Assembly: GCF_003289965.1 (NCBI RefSeq)
Contig: NZ_QMBQ01000009.1
Coordinates: 62,001-126,000 of the forward strand
DNA: 64,000 nt
Reading direction: 5' to 3'
DNA from: Mesorhizobium atlanticum
GTDB taxonomy: Bacteria > Pseudomonadota > Alphaproteobacteria > Rhizobiales > Rhizobiaceae
Numbering within the stretch: position 1 is the first letter of the stretch; each line of letters opens with the position of its first letter. The notes beneath the pieces were generated by a model, which ran no database searches, was not told where the DNA came from, and was given only the letters and a program-made list of their open reading frames with translations. Shown here one piece after another: positions 53,117 through 64,000 of this stretch. A program made the position numbers and the translations under genes.

Positions 53117-54261
53117 ACGGAGCGCCGCTTGCTCGCTATGAGGCGACCTTGCAGGGGCTAGCGCGCAAGGACCGGCTGCGGACGCTTTCGCCGCGCGCCG
53201 GCCTCGACTTCTCGTCAAACGACTATCTTGGGCTTGCCGACTGCAAGAGGCTTGGCGATGCGGTTATAGCGGCGATCGCACGTGGCACGCCGGTCGGCGC
53301 CATGGGATCGCGGCTGCTGCGCGGCAATGCGCCGGAGCATGAGCAATTGGAAGCTCACGCTGCAGCCTTCTTCGGCGCCGAACGCGCGCTGTTCTTCGGC
53401 GGCGGCTACATGGCCAATTTCGCGCTGCTGACGGCGCTGCCGCAAAAGGGTGATCTGCTTGTTCTCGATGAGCTCGCCCATGCCAGCATGCATGAAGGCG
53501 CGCGCGCCGGCCGCGCGGAGTTCGTGCTGGCCCCGCATAACGAGGTGGACGCCGTCGAGAATGCGATCAAACGCTGGCGCGCCCAAGGCGGCATGGGGTG
53601 CATCTGGATTGCCATCGAAAGCCTCTATAGCATGGATGGCGGCTGCGCGCCTTTGGAGAGCCTTGTCGCGCTCGCCGACCGGCACGAGGCGTTCATCATT
53701 GTCGACGAGGCGCACGCCACCGGGGTGTGGGGACTGGATGGCCGCGGCCTTGCCGTCGCTTTCGAGGGCCGCGACAACATCGTCGCGCTCCACACATGCG
53801 GCAAGGCGCTCGGCGGCTCCGGCGCGCTGGTCACCGGACCAAGAACGCTGTGCGACTATCTCGTCAATCGCTCCCGGCCATTCATTTACGCCACCGCGCC
53901 TTCGCCGCTGATGGCGGTTGCTGCGCGTGAAGCACTCGCCATACTCGCCGACGAGCCAATGCGCCGTGTTCAACTGCATGAACGCATTGCCGTGGCGGGC
54001 CGCCAATTGGCAGAGCGCTGCGGCATAAAGCCCAGTGGAACGCAAATCCAGCCAGTTGTCATCGGCGACAATCGGCGCACCATGGCGGTGGCGGCTCAAC
54101 TGCAGGCGCGCGGCTTTGACATCCGCGGCATTCGTCCGCCGACCGTGCCGGAAGGGACATCGCGCCTGCGCATATCGCTGACACTCAATGTCGACGAAGC
54201 CGCCATCTTTGCGATGATCGACGCGCTGGCAGAAGCGCTGGCCCAGGACGACCAAAGGTGA
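53113..54261 (+). CDS. bioF: 8-amino-7-oxononanoate synthase BioF
   Basis: 382 residues. PLP enzyme: [52 protein letters not shown] and [14 protein letters not shown] with the PLP Lys. It joins pimeloyl-ACP/CoA and alanine. The ATG overlaps the bioB stop (ATGA). Confidence 0.93.
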   Translation: MNGAPLARYEATLQGLARKDRLRTLSPRAGLDFSSNDYLGLADCKRLGDAVIAAIARGTPVGAMGSRLLRGNAPEHEQLEAHAAAFFGAERALFFGGGYMANFALLTALPQKGDLLVLDELAHASMHEGARAGRAEFVLAPHNEVDAVENAIKRWRAQGGMGCIWIAIESLYSMDGGCAPLESLVALADRHEAFIIVDEAHATGVWGLDGRGLAVAFEGRDNIVALHTCGKALGGSGALVTGPRTLCDYLVNRSRPFIYATAPSPLMAVAAREALAILADEPMRRVQLHERIAVAGRQLAERCGIKPSGTQIQPVVIGDNRRTMAVAAQLQARGFDIRGIRPPTVPEGTSRLRISLTLNVDEAAIFAMIDALAEALAQDDQR

Positions 54262-54262
54262 C

Positions 54263-54913
54263 ATGACCGGAGGCGGCATGACCAGAGGCATTGTCATCAC
54301 CGGGACGGACACGGGCATCGGCAAGACGGTGTTTTCAGCGGGCCTCGCCGGCCTGCTTGACGGCTTCTATTGGAAGCCGGTGCAATCGGGCCTCGACGAG
54401 GAAACCGACAGCGAGATTGTTGCCCGGCTTTCCGGCCTGCCGGCCGGGCGCGTGCTGCCGGAAGTCTACCGCCTAAGCATGCCGCTATCGCCGCATCGTT
54501 CGGCCGAAATCGACGGCGTGGCGATCGAGGCGGCAAAACTCTCGCTTCCGGACCTGCCGGGACCGCTCATCATCGAAGGCGCCGGCGGACTGATGGTGCC
54601 GCTCAATCGGCAGACAAAATTCATTGATATATTCACGCAGTGGCAGCTGCCCGTCATCCTTTGCGCGCGCACCGCGCTGGGCACCATCAATCACACGCTG
54701 TTGTCGATCGAGGCCCTGCGGGCGCGGTCAATCCCGCTCGTCGGCGTCGCCTTCATCGGCGAGGAAATGGCGGACAGCCAACGGACGATCGCAGAGTTCG
54801 GCAATGTGCGGGAGCTCGGCCGCCTGCCGCACCTCGATCCGCTGACCTCCGCCACCCTGCGTGACGCGATGGCTGCCAATTTCGACCTTTCGTCAGTCGC
54901 GGGGATCGAATGA
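54263..54913 (+). CDS. bioD: Dethiobiotin synthetase BioD
   Basis: 216 residues. P-loop [31 protein letters not shown] at 54263 (AAAGGTGAC upstream), or at 54278 with a better GGAGG site. Starts one base after the bioF stop. ATP-dependent ring closure to dethiobiotin. Confidence 0.92.
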   Translation: MTGGGMTRGIVITGTDTGIGKTVFSAGLAGLLDGFYWKPVQSGLDEETDSEIVARLSGLPAGRVLPEVYRLSMPLSPHRSAEIDGVAIEAAKLSLPDLPGPLIIEGAGGLMVPLNRQTKFIDIFTQWQLPVILCARTALGTINHTLLSIEALRARSIPLVGVAFIGEEMADSQRTIAEFGNVRELGRLPHLDPLTSATLRDAMAANFDLSSVAGIE

Positions 54914-56178
54914 TGTCGCAATCCCGCGTCTGGCATCCCTTCACACAGCACGCGCTGGAACCGGCGATCCCCGCAATCGTCCGGACGGAGGGCGCTTATC
55001 TCCATAAGGCCGACGGCACGCGCATCCTCGACGCCATCTCCTCCTGGTGGGTCGTCACGCACGGCCACCGCCATCCGCGCATCGTCAAGGCGATCGAGAC
55101 GACTGCTGCCAGGCTGGACCAGGTCATTTTCGCCGGCTTCACGCACGAGCCGGCCGAAGATTTGGCCAAGGCCCTGGTGGATCTTGCGCCGGCAGGACTC
55201 GACTGGGTGTTCTATTCCGACAGCGGCTCGACCTCGGTCGAGGTCGCGCTGAAGATGGCGCTCGGCTATTTCCGCAACATCGGCGCGCCGCGCTCGCGCA
55301 TCGTCGTCATGGAGCATAGCTATCATGGCGACACCATCGGCACGATGAGCGTCGGCGCGCGTGGCGTGTTCAACGCCGCCTACGAACCCTTGCTGTTCGA
55401 GGTCGACACCATCCCCTTCCCTGCCGCGGGGCACGAGCAGGAAACGCTCGATCGCTTCGAGGCCGTCTGTCGCGACCGGCGCGCCGCCGCGCTGATCGTC
55501 GAGCCGCTCGTGCTCGGTGCGGGCGGCATGCTGATGTATCCGGCTTCAGTTCTGACCGAGTTCAAGAGGATCGCGGAAACCTCAGGCACGCTGCTGATCG
55601 CCGACGAAGTGATGACCGGCTGGGGACGGACCGGAACCCTGTTCGCCTGCGAGCAGGCGCAGATCACGCCCGACATCCTGTGCACCTCGAAGGGTCTCAC
55701 CGGCGGCACGGTTCCGCTCGCCTCGACGCTCGCGACCGAGGCCATCTTCCAGGCCCATTATTCGACAGACCGAAAAAAGACTTTCTTTCATTCGAGCTCC
55801 TACACGGCCAACCCGATTGCCTGCGCGGCGGCGCTTGCCAATGTCCAGATCTGGCACGATGAACCTGTGGCCGAGCGGATCGCGGCCCTGGGCATGCTGC
55901 AGGCCGCCCGCCTCCGGCGCTTTCGCGAAACTCCCGTCTTCAGCGACTGCCGGGCGACCGGGACGATCGCGGCGCTCGATTTGCGAACGAGTTCCACCGG
56001 CTATCTGGCCGAGATCGGTCCAAAGCTGCGGACGTTCTTCCTCGAGCGGGGACTGCTCATACGCCCGCTCGGTAACGTGCTTTATCTTCTCCCGCCCTAT
56101 TGCATAACCGCCGACGAGCTCGACCGGCTCTATGACGCCATCGAGGAGGCCGGCGACTGCTTCGGCCCGAAAGCATGA
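54910..56178 (+). CDS. bioA: Adenosylmethionine-8-amino-7-oxononanoate transaminase BioA
   Basis: 422 residues. WHPFTQH start, [50 protein letters not shown] and the PLP Lys in SKGLTGG are all seen. The start overlaps the bioD stop and the stop overlaps the bioZ start. Confidence 0.93.
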   Translation: MMSQSRVWHPFTQHALEPAIPAIVRTEGAYLHKADGTRILDAISSWWVVTHGHRHPRIVKAIETTAARLDQVIFAGFTHEPAEDLAKALVDLAPAGLDWVFYSDSGSTSVEVALKMALGYFRNIGAPRSRIVVMEHSYHGDTIGTMSVGARGVFNAAYEPLLFEVDTIPFPAAGHEQETLDRFEAVCRDRRAAALIVEPLVLGAGGMLMYPASVLTEFKRIAETSGTLLIADEVMTGWGRTGTLFACEQAQITPDILCTSKGLTGGTVPLASTLATEAIFQAHYSTDRKKTFFHSSSYTANPIACAAALANVQIWHDEPVAERIAALGMLQAARLRRFRETPVFSDCRATGTIAALDLRTSSTGYLAEIGPKLRTFFLERGLLIRPLGNVLYLLPPYCITADELDRLYDAIEEAGDCFGPKA

Positions 56179-57158
56179 GCAGGTCGTCGCGCATCCTCGG
56201 GCTTGGTCATCACGCGCCTGCGCGCAAGGTCGTGAATGCCGAGATCGAGAACAGTCTCGGCCTCGAGCCGGGCTGGATCGAGCGGCGCACCGGAATTCGC
56301 TCGCGCTTCTGGGCGACCGATGGCGATACGCTGTCCGGCCTTGCCGCGCAGGCCGGTGAGATGGCGCTGGCGAACGCCGATATCGATCGGAACGACATCC
56401 GCCTTCTCTTGCTTGCCACCTCGACCCCCGACCATCTTCTGCCGCCCAGCGCGCCGCTCGTCGCGTATCGGCTTGGCCTCGGCCGGGCCGGCGCCATCGA
56501 TCTGACCGGCGCCTGCGCCGGCTTCATCTATGCGCTGATGTTCGCCGACGGTTTCACCCGCCTCCATGGCAGGCCCGCCCTTGTCATTGCCGCCAACATC
56601 CTGAGCCGTCGCATCAACCCGGCCGAGCGCGCCAGCGCCGTGCTGTTTGCCGATGCCGCCGGCGCCGTGGTGATCGGCCCCAGCGAGGATGCCGATAGCG
56701 GCATTCTCGGCGCCGCGGTGGACTCGGACGGTTCGCACTATGGGCTGATCCAGATTCCGGCGGGCGGCAGCAGTAGGCCATTCCATGATGAACTAGACAT
56801 CGAACAAACCAGGATGACGATCATCGACGGCCGCGAAGTCTTCAGCAAGGCGGTGGAGATGATGACCGCTTGCTCGAAAGATGCGTTGGCCGCGGCCGGG
56901 CTGCAGCCGCAGGACATCAGCCGCTTCGTGCCGCATCAGGCGAATGCCCGCATATTCGACGCGGTCGGCAGGAACCTCGGCATTGCCGGCCACGCGGTCG
57001 TCAAGACGATCGCCGAATACGGCAATTCCTCCGCCGCGACGATCCCGCTGTCCCTGTCGCTTGCCAGTCAGGCCGAGCCGTTTCGGCCGGGCGAAAAACT
57101 GCTCCTGGCAGCGGCAGGTGCCGGGCTCACCGGCGGCGCGCTCGTGGTCGGAATTTAG
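56175..57158 (+). CDS. bioZ: BioZ, KAS III-like enzyme for pimeloyl precursor synthesis
   Basis: 327 residues. FabH-like thiolase fold with the catalytic triad Cys in DLTGACAGF, His in VPHQANARI and Asn in YGNSSAAT. In M. loti R7A and Agrobacterium, BioZ replaces BioC/BioH and makes the pimeloyl precursor by condensing a glutaryl unit with malonyl-ACP. Placed at the end of bioBFDAZ, as in R7A. Confidence 0.9.
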   Translation: MSRSSRILGLGHHAPARKVVNAEIENSLGLEPGWIERRTGIRSRFWATDGDTLSGLAAQAGEMALANADIDRNDIRLLLLATSTPDHLLPPSAPLVAYRLGLGRAGAIDLTGACAGFIYALMFADGFTRLHGRPALVIAANILSRRINPAERASAVLFADAAGAVVIGPSEDADSGILGAAVDSDGSHYGLIQIPAGGSSRPFHDELDIEQTRMTIIDGREVFSKAVEMMTACSKDALAAAGLQPQDISRFVPHQANARIFDAVGRNLGIAGHAVVKTIAEYGNSSAATIPLSLSLASQAEPFRPGEKLLLAAAGAGLTGGALVVGI

Positions 57159-57219
57159 CCGACCAGCGGCCGCCGACAAGACATCAAGCCTGATCATGGA
57201 CCAAAAGGACAACAGCCCA

Positions 57220-57672
57220 ATGCGGAAAATAGTCGCCGGCAAGCTTCACGGCATCCACGTCACCGAAGCAAACCTCAATTACCACGGGTCGATAACGCTC
57301 GATCCTGATCACTGCGAGGCAGCCGGGATCCTGCCCATGGAGTTCGTGGAGATATGGAATAAGAATTCCGGCGCGCGCATTTCGACCTATGTCATTCTCG
57401 GCGAGCGCGGATCACGATGCTGTATCCTCAATGGCGCTGCCGCCCGCACCTGCCAACCTGGTGACCCGATCATCGTGTGCAACTCCATCTACGTGAACGA
57501 AACGCATCTCACAGCGCTGAAGCCGCGGATCGTCACGTTCGACCAGGACAACCACATACGCGACCGCCTGAGCTACTCGGTCGATCTCGACGCATCTGGC
57601 CGCTATAGTTTCTCCATACTTGATGAGGCCAATGAAGCTTTGGCGATTTCTGCGGCCGTTTCCCGGGCGTGA
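57220..57672 (+). CDS. panD: Aspartate 1-decarboxylase PanD
   Basis: 150 residues from the ATG at 57220 (AAAAGGAC upstream; ATG 57196 is also in frame). MRKIVAGKLHGIHVTEANLN then YHGS, the Gly-Ser self-cleavage site that makes the pyruvoyl cofactor, and NGAAARTCQPGD. It provides beta-alanine for pantothenate. The C-terminus is about 25 residues longer than in E. coli. It follows bioZ by 61 bases, probably in one transcript. Confidence 0.9.
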   Translation: MRKIVAGKLHGIHVTEANLNYHGSITLDPDHCEAAGILPMEFVEIWNKNSGARISTYVILGERGSRCCILNGAAARTCQPGDPIIVCNSIYVNETHLTALKPRIVTFDQDNHIRDRLSYSVDLDASGRYSFSILDEANEALAISAAVSRA

Positions 57673-57891
57673 CTTTCCCTTTCCGCTCGCGTGAACCAAC
57701 GCGCCGTTTGCTGCCCCGGAATCTGCGCGAGGTCGTGTCTTGATCGGCGCGCCATTTTCTGCGGCGTGCGAAGTATGACGAACCGCGAGGCCATCCCAAG
57801 GCGGGTGCTGAGCGTGCAGCGGCTGAGGCTAGCCTTAGAGCCGGACGACAGACCGCAATGATCTCGCGACCAGAAGATATGGAGCAAAATC

Positions 57892-58924
57892 ATGATTTTC
57901 CGTCAGCTCTTCGATTCCGTTTCGAGCACCTACTCCTATCTGCTCGCCAGCCGCGAAGGCGGCGAGGCCCTGATTATCGATCCGGTTCTGGACAAGGTCG
58001 ATCGCTATCTATCTACAGCTCATGCGCGAGCTCGATCTCAAGCTGGTCAAGGCGGTCGACACGCATCTTCATGCTGACCACATCACCGGTCTCGGTGCAT
58101 TGCGCGACAAGACGCGGTGCATCACGGTGATGGGCGAGCAGACCAAGGCCGACGTGGTATCGATCCGGCTTGCCGACGGCGACAGGCTGACCATTGAAGG
58201 ACTCGCTCTGGACGTCGTCCACACGCCTGGCCATACCGACGATTCGTATAGTTTCGTCCTGCCGGATCGGGTCTTCACCGGCGACACGCTGCTCATTCGC
58301 GGCACAGGCCGCACTGACTTCCAGAACGGCGATGCGCGACACCAGTACCAGTCGATCTTCGGCCGGCTGCTCAAGCTGCCGGACTCCACGCTGGTCTACC
58401 CGGCACACGACTACAAGGGCAACACTGTCTCCACCATCGGCGAGGAGAAGGCCTTCAACCCGCGCCTGCAGGTGAACTCGGTCGACGAGTATGTCGCGAT
58501 CATGAATAATCTGAAGCTCGCCAACCCGAAAATGATGGATGTCGCCGTGCTCGCCAATAGGAAGATCGGGCTCAGCCAGGACGAAATCGCGCGGCGCGGC
58601 TGGGCGGCCAATGCCAACGAAGCGTTGGCGCTGGTCCATGTCGCGCTGATCGACTTGCGCGAGCGCTCGGAGCGCGAACGCCACGGCACAATTGCGGGTG
58701 CGCTGTATGTACCTTACCCGGAGCTGCAAGAAAATATCATGCCCGGCGGCGTGCTGCACGAGCTCGCCCGCTCGACCGGCAAGCGGCTTGTGCTTTACTG
58801 CGCCTTCGGTGAGCGTTCGGCCATGGCGGTGCAGGCCGCCCAGGACCAGGGCCTCACATCAGCCTGCCACATCGAGGGCGGAATCCACGCCTGGAAGAGG
58901 GCGAATGGACCTCTGGTAAGCTAG
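57892..58924 (+). pseudogene. Metallo-beta-lactamase/rhodanese fusion gene with 4-bp frameshift
   Basis: Frame 1 starts [20 protein letters not shown] at 57892 (GGAGCAAAATC upstream) and runs to VDRYL. The true frame resumes at 58022 with [20 protein letters not shown] and continues through HTPGHTDDS, FTGDTLLIRGTGRTDFQ to a C-terminal rhodanese domain (LYCAFGERSA). The break is a TATC duplication at 58006-58013. Without it the protein would be a persulfide-dioxygenase-like (Blh) enzyme of about 342 residues. As written it is broken; an internal start at 58022 could give a shortened product. Confidence 0.8.
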
Positions 58925-58959
58925 TCCCGCCCTCTCCCCAGAAAAGAAGGATGCCCTCG

Positions 58960-60955
<1,996 letters not shown>

Positions 60956-62478
60956 GTCGTTCTCCTTCAGGATCAACAGATTGCGAAAGCTTCCCCGACT
61001 GGGCTGTCAGGACCAGATTGGGGTTCGCGCGAGCTTTGCGGCGTCGCGCGCACGCCGAACTGGTTTTGCTACCTTCTCATTCAAGAGGTGGACGGACCGG
61101 GGAATTCCGAATGCCATGGGCTCCTGCGCCATAAGGCGATTGAGGTTTGTCGCGTGAGTGCGAGGCCACGGTTCGGACCGGAACCATGCTGTGTACTGCG
61201 AAATAGGGTATTTGGCGCATATTGCATTGGGCACGCATAGATGGGTGCGCATCACATCAGGCAGGACGGGTTCAACTTGCGGCAGCGATATGAAATGAAA
61301 GAAGCGTCCACTTTCCCATTCGAAACAGGAAGCGGGCGTCTTTTGGCGGCTGCCAGTAGGTATTGATATCCCCAGCTATACGGCGCATGAAAGCTCGGCA
61401 AACCACCAGCTTCCTTTATCTCCGATACGAAAGCCAACGTGGAAACAAACAGCAAAGCTGTTATCGCTGTACATGTCACTTGAGTTCTCCGATCCTACTA
61501 GACAATGTTATCTGTTCTGCGCCTTTGAAAAGTGCACAGACCACTTAACATTTCACGCTCCACCTCCTCACAGACCACCAGCAAAACTCGTGCCACGCGC
61601 AGCGCCGACTTAAATTTCAATTATTTATCAAATGATGACGCCTCGTCGGTGAAAGTGGTGTCCCTATTTTGTCGAATTCCTTGCAGGAATTTGAATGAAA
61701 GCGTCGATGTTCCTTAACCCGTTAACTGAGGGCACGCCGAAGAGGCGAGATGCTCGTTGAGCGTTCGCCAGCGAGAAGCCATCGATTGTCGCGCAAGCGA
61801 ACAACAGCCATGCTCAAAGCATGGCGGCAGACGTGACTGAACCGGATCAACACAAACCCAATGCGCGATTCAGCGGCGTTTGAATAATCGAGTGCAGCGC
61901 CTGCCCGGTCGACACATGACTGGTCAGGGCCGCGAGCCCGCCAGAAGCCGCTGGTCGCGCCCGGCGGGCATTTTTCACAGTAGGAGGCACGGATTAGCGC
62001 GAGAGCCTTCCCGCCGTGGGTCCGACCTCGAGAGTTTGCCCGCATCGCGAAGCCGGCGGATTTTGAAATTCATCACTCCTCACAAATTGAAGAGCTTCAT
62101 GCCTCCAACCTTGTGACCGAGAATCGCGACATTGTCCGAAGCATGACAGATGTCCGACACACGCGGCATCTCAATTTTCATGCGGGTAAAGGTTTTCTTT
62201 GTTTGGCACGCATGTTGCGTCGGATGTCGCTAAACGCGTCTCGCGGAGAGTGTCGCAATGTTCGCACAATGCCGTCCCCGCCGGGATCAGGTCGTCCAAT
62301 CGCGGAATCCCGGTGCCGAAGAAGCAAGCGGCCCCCTGGCAGCCATAGCCGGGGATGCACAGGGTCTTCGGCGAGGTGATCCTCTCGCCTGGAGATCAAC
62401 TCTGAAGTTGGTCCAACCCGGTGAACTTCCGGATGTCTCCGACAGAACCCTCAAATCAACACAAAGGAGAATCTGGTG
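60956..62478. other. Long intergenic region with at most one small gene
   Basis: About 1.5 kb between groES and the outer-membrane protein gene. A weak candidate lies at 61252-61479 on the minus strand; the rest shows no supported gene. Confidence 0.4.
61252..61479 (-). CDS. Possible small secreted protein
   Basis: 75 codons. The N-terminus MTCTAITALLFVSTLAFVSE could be a signal peptide; then GLPSFHAPYSWGYQYLLAAA and two Cys near the C-terminus. GGAG lies 12 bases upstream of the ATG. No family recognised; may be spurious. Confidence 0.28.
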   Translation of the reverse strand: MTCTAITALLFVSTLAFVSEIKEAGGLPSFHAPYSWGYQYLLAAAKRRPLPVSNGKVDASFISYRCRKLNPSCLM

Positions 62479-63435
62479 ATGCGGCGAGTGGTTTTGACAT
62501 GTGTCGTGCTATGCGGTCTGTCGGCGGGTGCGGCCGCTGCCGACGGACCGGTGGTTGCCGAAGCGGCGGTGCGAGGCGACGCGGTGGCCCCGGTCTTTTC
62601 GTTCGAAGGCGGGCTACGCTACTGGTACAGTAGCGGCGAAGCATCGAAGGATCTCTACGACAGCCGCGGCACGGTGATGGTGTCGCGCCTCACATATAAC
62701 GACGTCGTTGCGAGTTCTGGCGAAGTCTTCTTCGACGCGACCCACAACCCGACTGGCATCTTCATCAAGGGCTTCCTCGGTGCGGGCGGGATTCCCAAGG
62801 GTTCTCTTAACGACGAGGATTTCGCGCAACCCCATTCGTTCGTGGAAATCTATTCCAACACGTTGTCCGGCCAACGCGGCGGCCGCCTCTCCTATTTCAC
62901 CGCCGATGTTGGATACAATTTCTGGACGACACCACGCTCCCGCATCGGTGCGCTTGTGGGATACAATTTCTGGAACGAGAGCTACCACACCTTCCATTGC
63001 GCGCAGCAGGCGGCTAACCCGAGAATCTGCGTACCGGCCATAACGACCAATGTGGGCGTCATCAGCCAGGAGAACGATTGGCATTCGCTGCGACTCGGCC
63101 TGGCCGGGCAGACGCAAATCACCGAACGGCTGAGCCTTTCTGGTGACGTCGCGGTGCTGTTCACGCGGCTTGATGGCAAAGACCAGCACCATCTGCGCCC
63201 AGAGATCAATCCGATTCCCGAAGACGGCAACGGGCATGGCATCCAGCTCGAGGCAATGTTGAACTACAACGTCACGGATTTGTTCAACATCGGCATCGGC
63301 GGTCGTTACTGGCGCGCGGTATCTGCTGGCTATGAACATTTCGAGGAGACGCCGGGCGGTGGCCGACCGCAGGTCCTGCATTGGGAGGCTGAGCGCTACG
63401 GCGTGTTCGGGCAAGCGAGCATCAAATTCAACTGA
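62479..63435 (+). CDS. Outer-membrane beta-barrel protein
   Basis: 318 residues from the ATG at 62479 (AGGAGA upstream; a GTG three bases earlier is possible). Signal peptide of about 21 residues ([18 protein letters not shown]), then alternating amphipathic strands ([52 protein letters not shown]). The C-terminal Asn after IKF is slightly atypical. No omptin catalytic residues are seen. Function unknown; surface location is likely. Confidence 0.72.
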   Translation: MRRVVLTCVVLCGLSAGAAAADGPVVAEAAVRGDAVAPVFSFEGGLRYWYSSGEASKDLYDSRGTVMVSRLTYNDVVASSGEVFFDATHNPTGIFIKGFLGAGGIPKGSLNDEDFAQPHSFVEIYSNTLSGQRGGRLSYFTADVGYNFWTTPRSRIGALVGYNFWNESYHTFHCAQQAANPRICVPAITTNVGVISQENDWHSLRLGLAGQTQITERLSLSGDVAVLFTRLDGKDQHHLRPEINPIPEDGNGHGIQLEAMLNYNVTDLFNIGIGGRYWRAVSAGYEHFEETPGGGRPQVLHWEAERYGVFGQASIKFN

Positions 63436-63590
63436 AAGACGCCGCCAGCGCCAAGTTGCGGTTGGACAACAGCCCGAGCGTTTTGGACTCAACTTTCCCG
63501 GGTCGGCTGAGGCGGCGAGTCGGTGCAGCAGCCTTAAAGCTCGCGCGCAACGCGTCCCCTTCCCTTTTTATCTTTGAACGGAGAGCAAGA

Positions 63591-64000
63591 ATGAACATCA
63601 CGAGCCTTCTTCTCGGCTCAGCTGCGGCCCTGTTTGGAGCCTCCGACGCTCGCGCCGGCGTGATCGCCGCCGCGGAGCCAGACCCGACCGAGTATGTCAA
63701 GATCTGCGATGTCTATGGCGCGGGCTACTTCTATATCCCAGGCACCGAGACCTGCCTGCGCATCGGCGGCTATGTTCGCTACGACATCGGCCTGGGTGAT
63801 GTCGGCGCGTTCGATGGCGCAAAGGCAACCGAGCAAGAGGACGGCAGCACCAATGCTACTTGGCACAAGAATGCCCGCTTCACGCTCAAGAGCTGGACGA
63901 ACCAGGAAACCGAATTCGGAACGTTGAAGACCTATAGCGAAACCCGGATGAACTTTGGTAACCTCAACGCTTATTCAGATGGAGATGGTCTTCGAAACTA
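63591..64000 (+). CDS. Alphaproteobacterial porin, 5' part only
   Basis: 136 codons before the window end, from the ATG at 63591 (GGAGAGC upstream). Signal peptide [20 protein letters not shown] plus RA, then [39 protein letters not shown]: the typical start of the Omp2b/RopA porin family, with the conserved Cys pair. Trimeric general porin. Its 3' end is outside the window. Confidence 0.88.
   Translation, partial: MNITSLLLGSAAALFGASDARAGVIAAAEPDPTEYVKICDVYGAGYFYIPGTETCLRIGGYVRYDIGLGDVGAFDGAKATEQEDGSTNATWHKNARFTLKSWTNQETEFGTLKTYSETRMNFGNLNAYSDGDGLRN

Noticed and set aside
52148-53218. 356-codon open frame on the minus strand
   Set aside because: Antisense to bioB.
53215-54324. 369-codon open frame on the minus strand
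   Set aside because: Shadow of bioF on the opposite strand; composition is unlike a real protein.
60956-61260. CIRCE or RpoN/NifA promoter for groESL
   Set aside because: No GAGTGC inverted repeat and no convincing -24/-12 or TGT-N10-ACA element could be found by eye.

Overview
The window looks like part of a chromosomal symbiosis island (an integrative and conjugative element, ICE) from a rhizobium, most probably Mesorhizobium. Four marks point there: an rlxS/traF/rdfS-type transfer block, a traR-traI1-fseA quorum-sensing operon with qseC/qseM switch genes, a nod box, and the nadABC, bioBFDAZ and panD vitamin genes known from the M. loti R7A island. fixN, fnrN and groESL are also present. 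No rRNA, tRNA, CRISPR array, intact transposase, integrase or ICE end was seen.

Layout. 1-8 kb: transfer and maintenance genes, all on the minus strand (relaxase cut by the window edge, lytic transglycosylase, TraF peptidase, RdfS-like excisionase, DUF736, ParB-like, DUF2958, ArdC). 8-15 kb: accessory genes (omptin protease, an ExoX-like gene behind a nod box, an MFS exporter, a MucR variant) and decayed pieces. 15-18.4 kb: the ICE control region (qseC, qseM, fseA with a +1 frameshift, traI1, tra box, traR). 19-32 kb: a transport operon (binding protein, DeoR regulator, two ATPases, two permeases, phosphodiesterase) next to a phosphoenolpyruvate mutase operon (mutase, aminotransferase, cytidylyltransferase, CDP-alcohol transferase) and a methyltransferase. 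32.3-33 kb: a second qseC/qseM module. 33-41 kb: UbiM-like hydroxylase, fixN, remnants of fixO, fixP and fixI, a fixN-fixP chimera and fnrN. 41-43 kb: queCDE with a candidate preQ1 riboswitch. 43-47.5 kb: sparse, with a dioxygenase and fic and panB remnants. 47.5-61 kb: nadQ-nadABC, bioBFDAZ-panD, a frameshifted metallo-beta-lactamase/rhodanese gene, groEL and groES. 62.4-64 kb: two outer-membrane beta-barrel genes, the last cut by the window end.

How it works together. TraR with the TraI1 signal should activate the tra box and raise FseA, whose full-length form depends on a ribosomal frameshift. In the R7A model FseA turns on rdfS, giving excision and then transfer, while QseM blocks TraR and FseA, and QseC sets a bistable switch on QseM. 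Here the QseM switch is duplicated with a diverged repressor. The vitamin genes give the recipient NAD, biotin and beta-alanine prototrophy. The 19-32 kb block is the most novel part. It may make a phosphonate-containing phosphodiester and re-import and cleave it, by analogy with agrocinopine opines. That is inference only.
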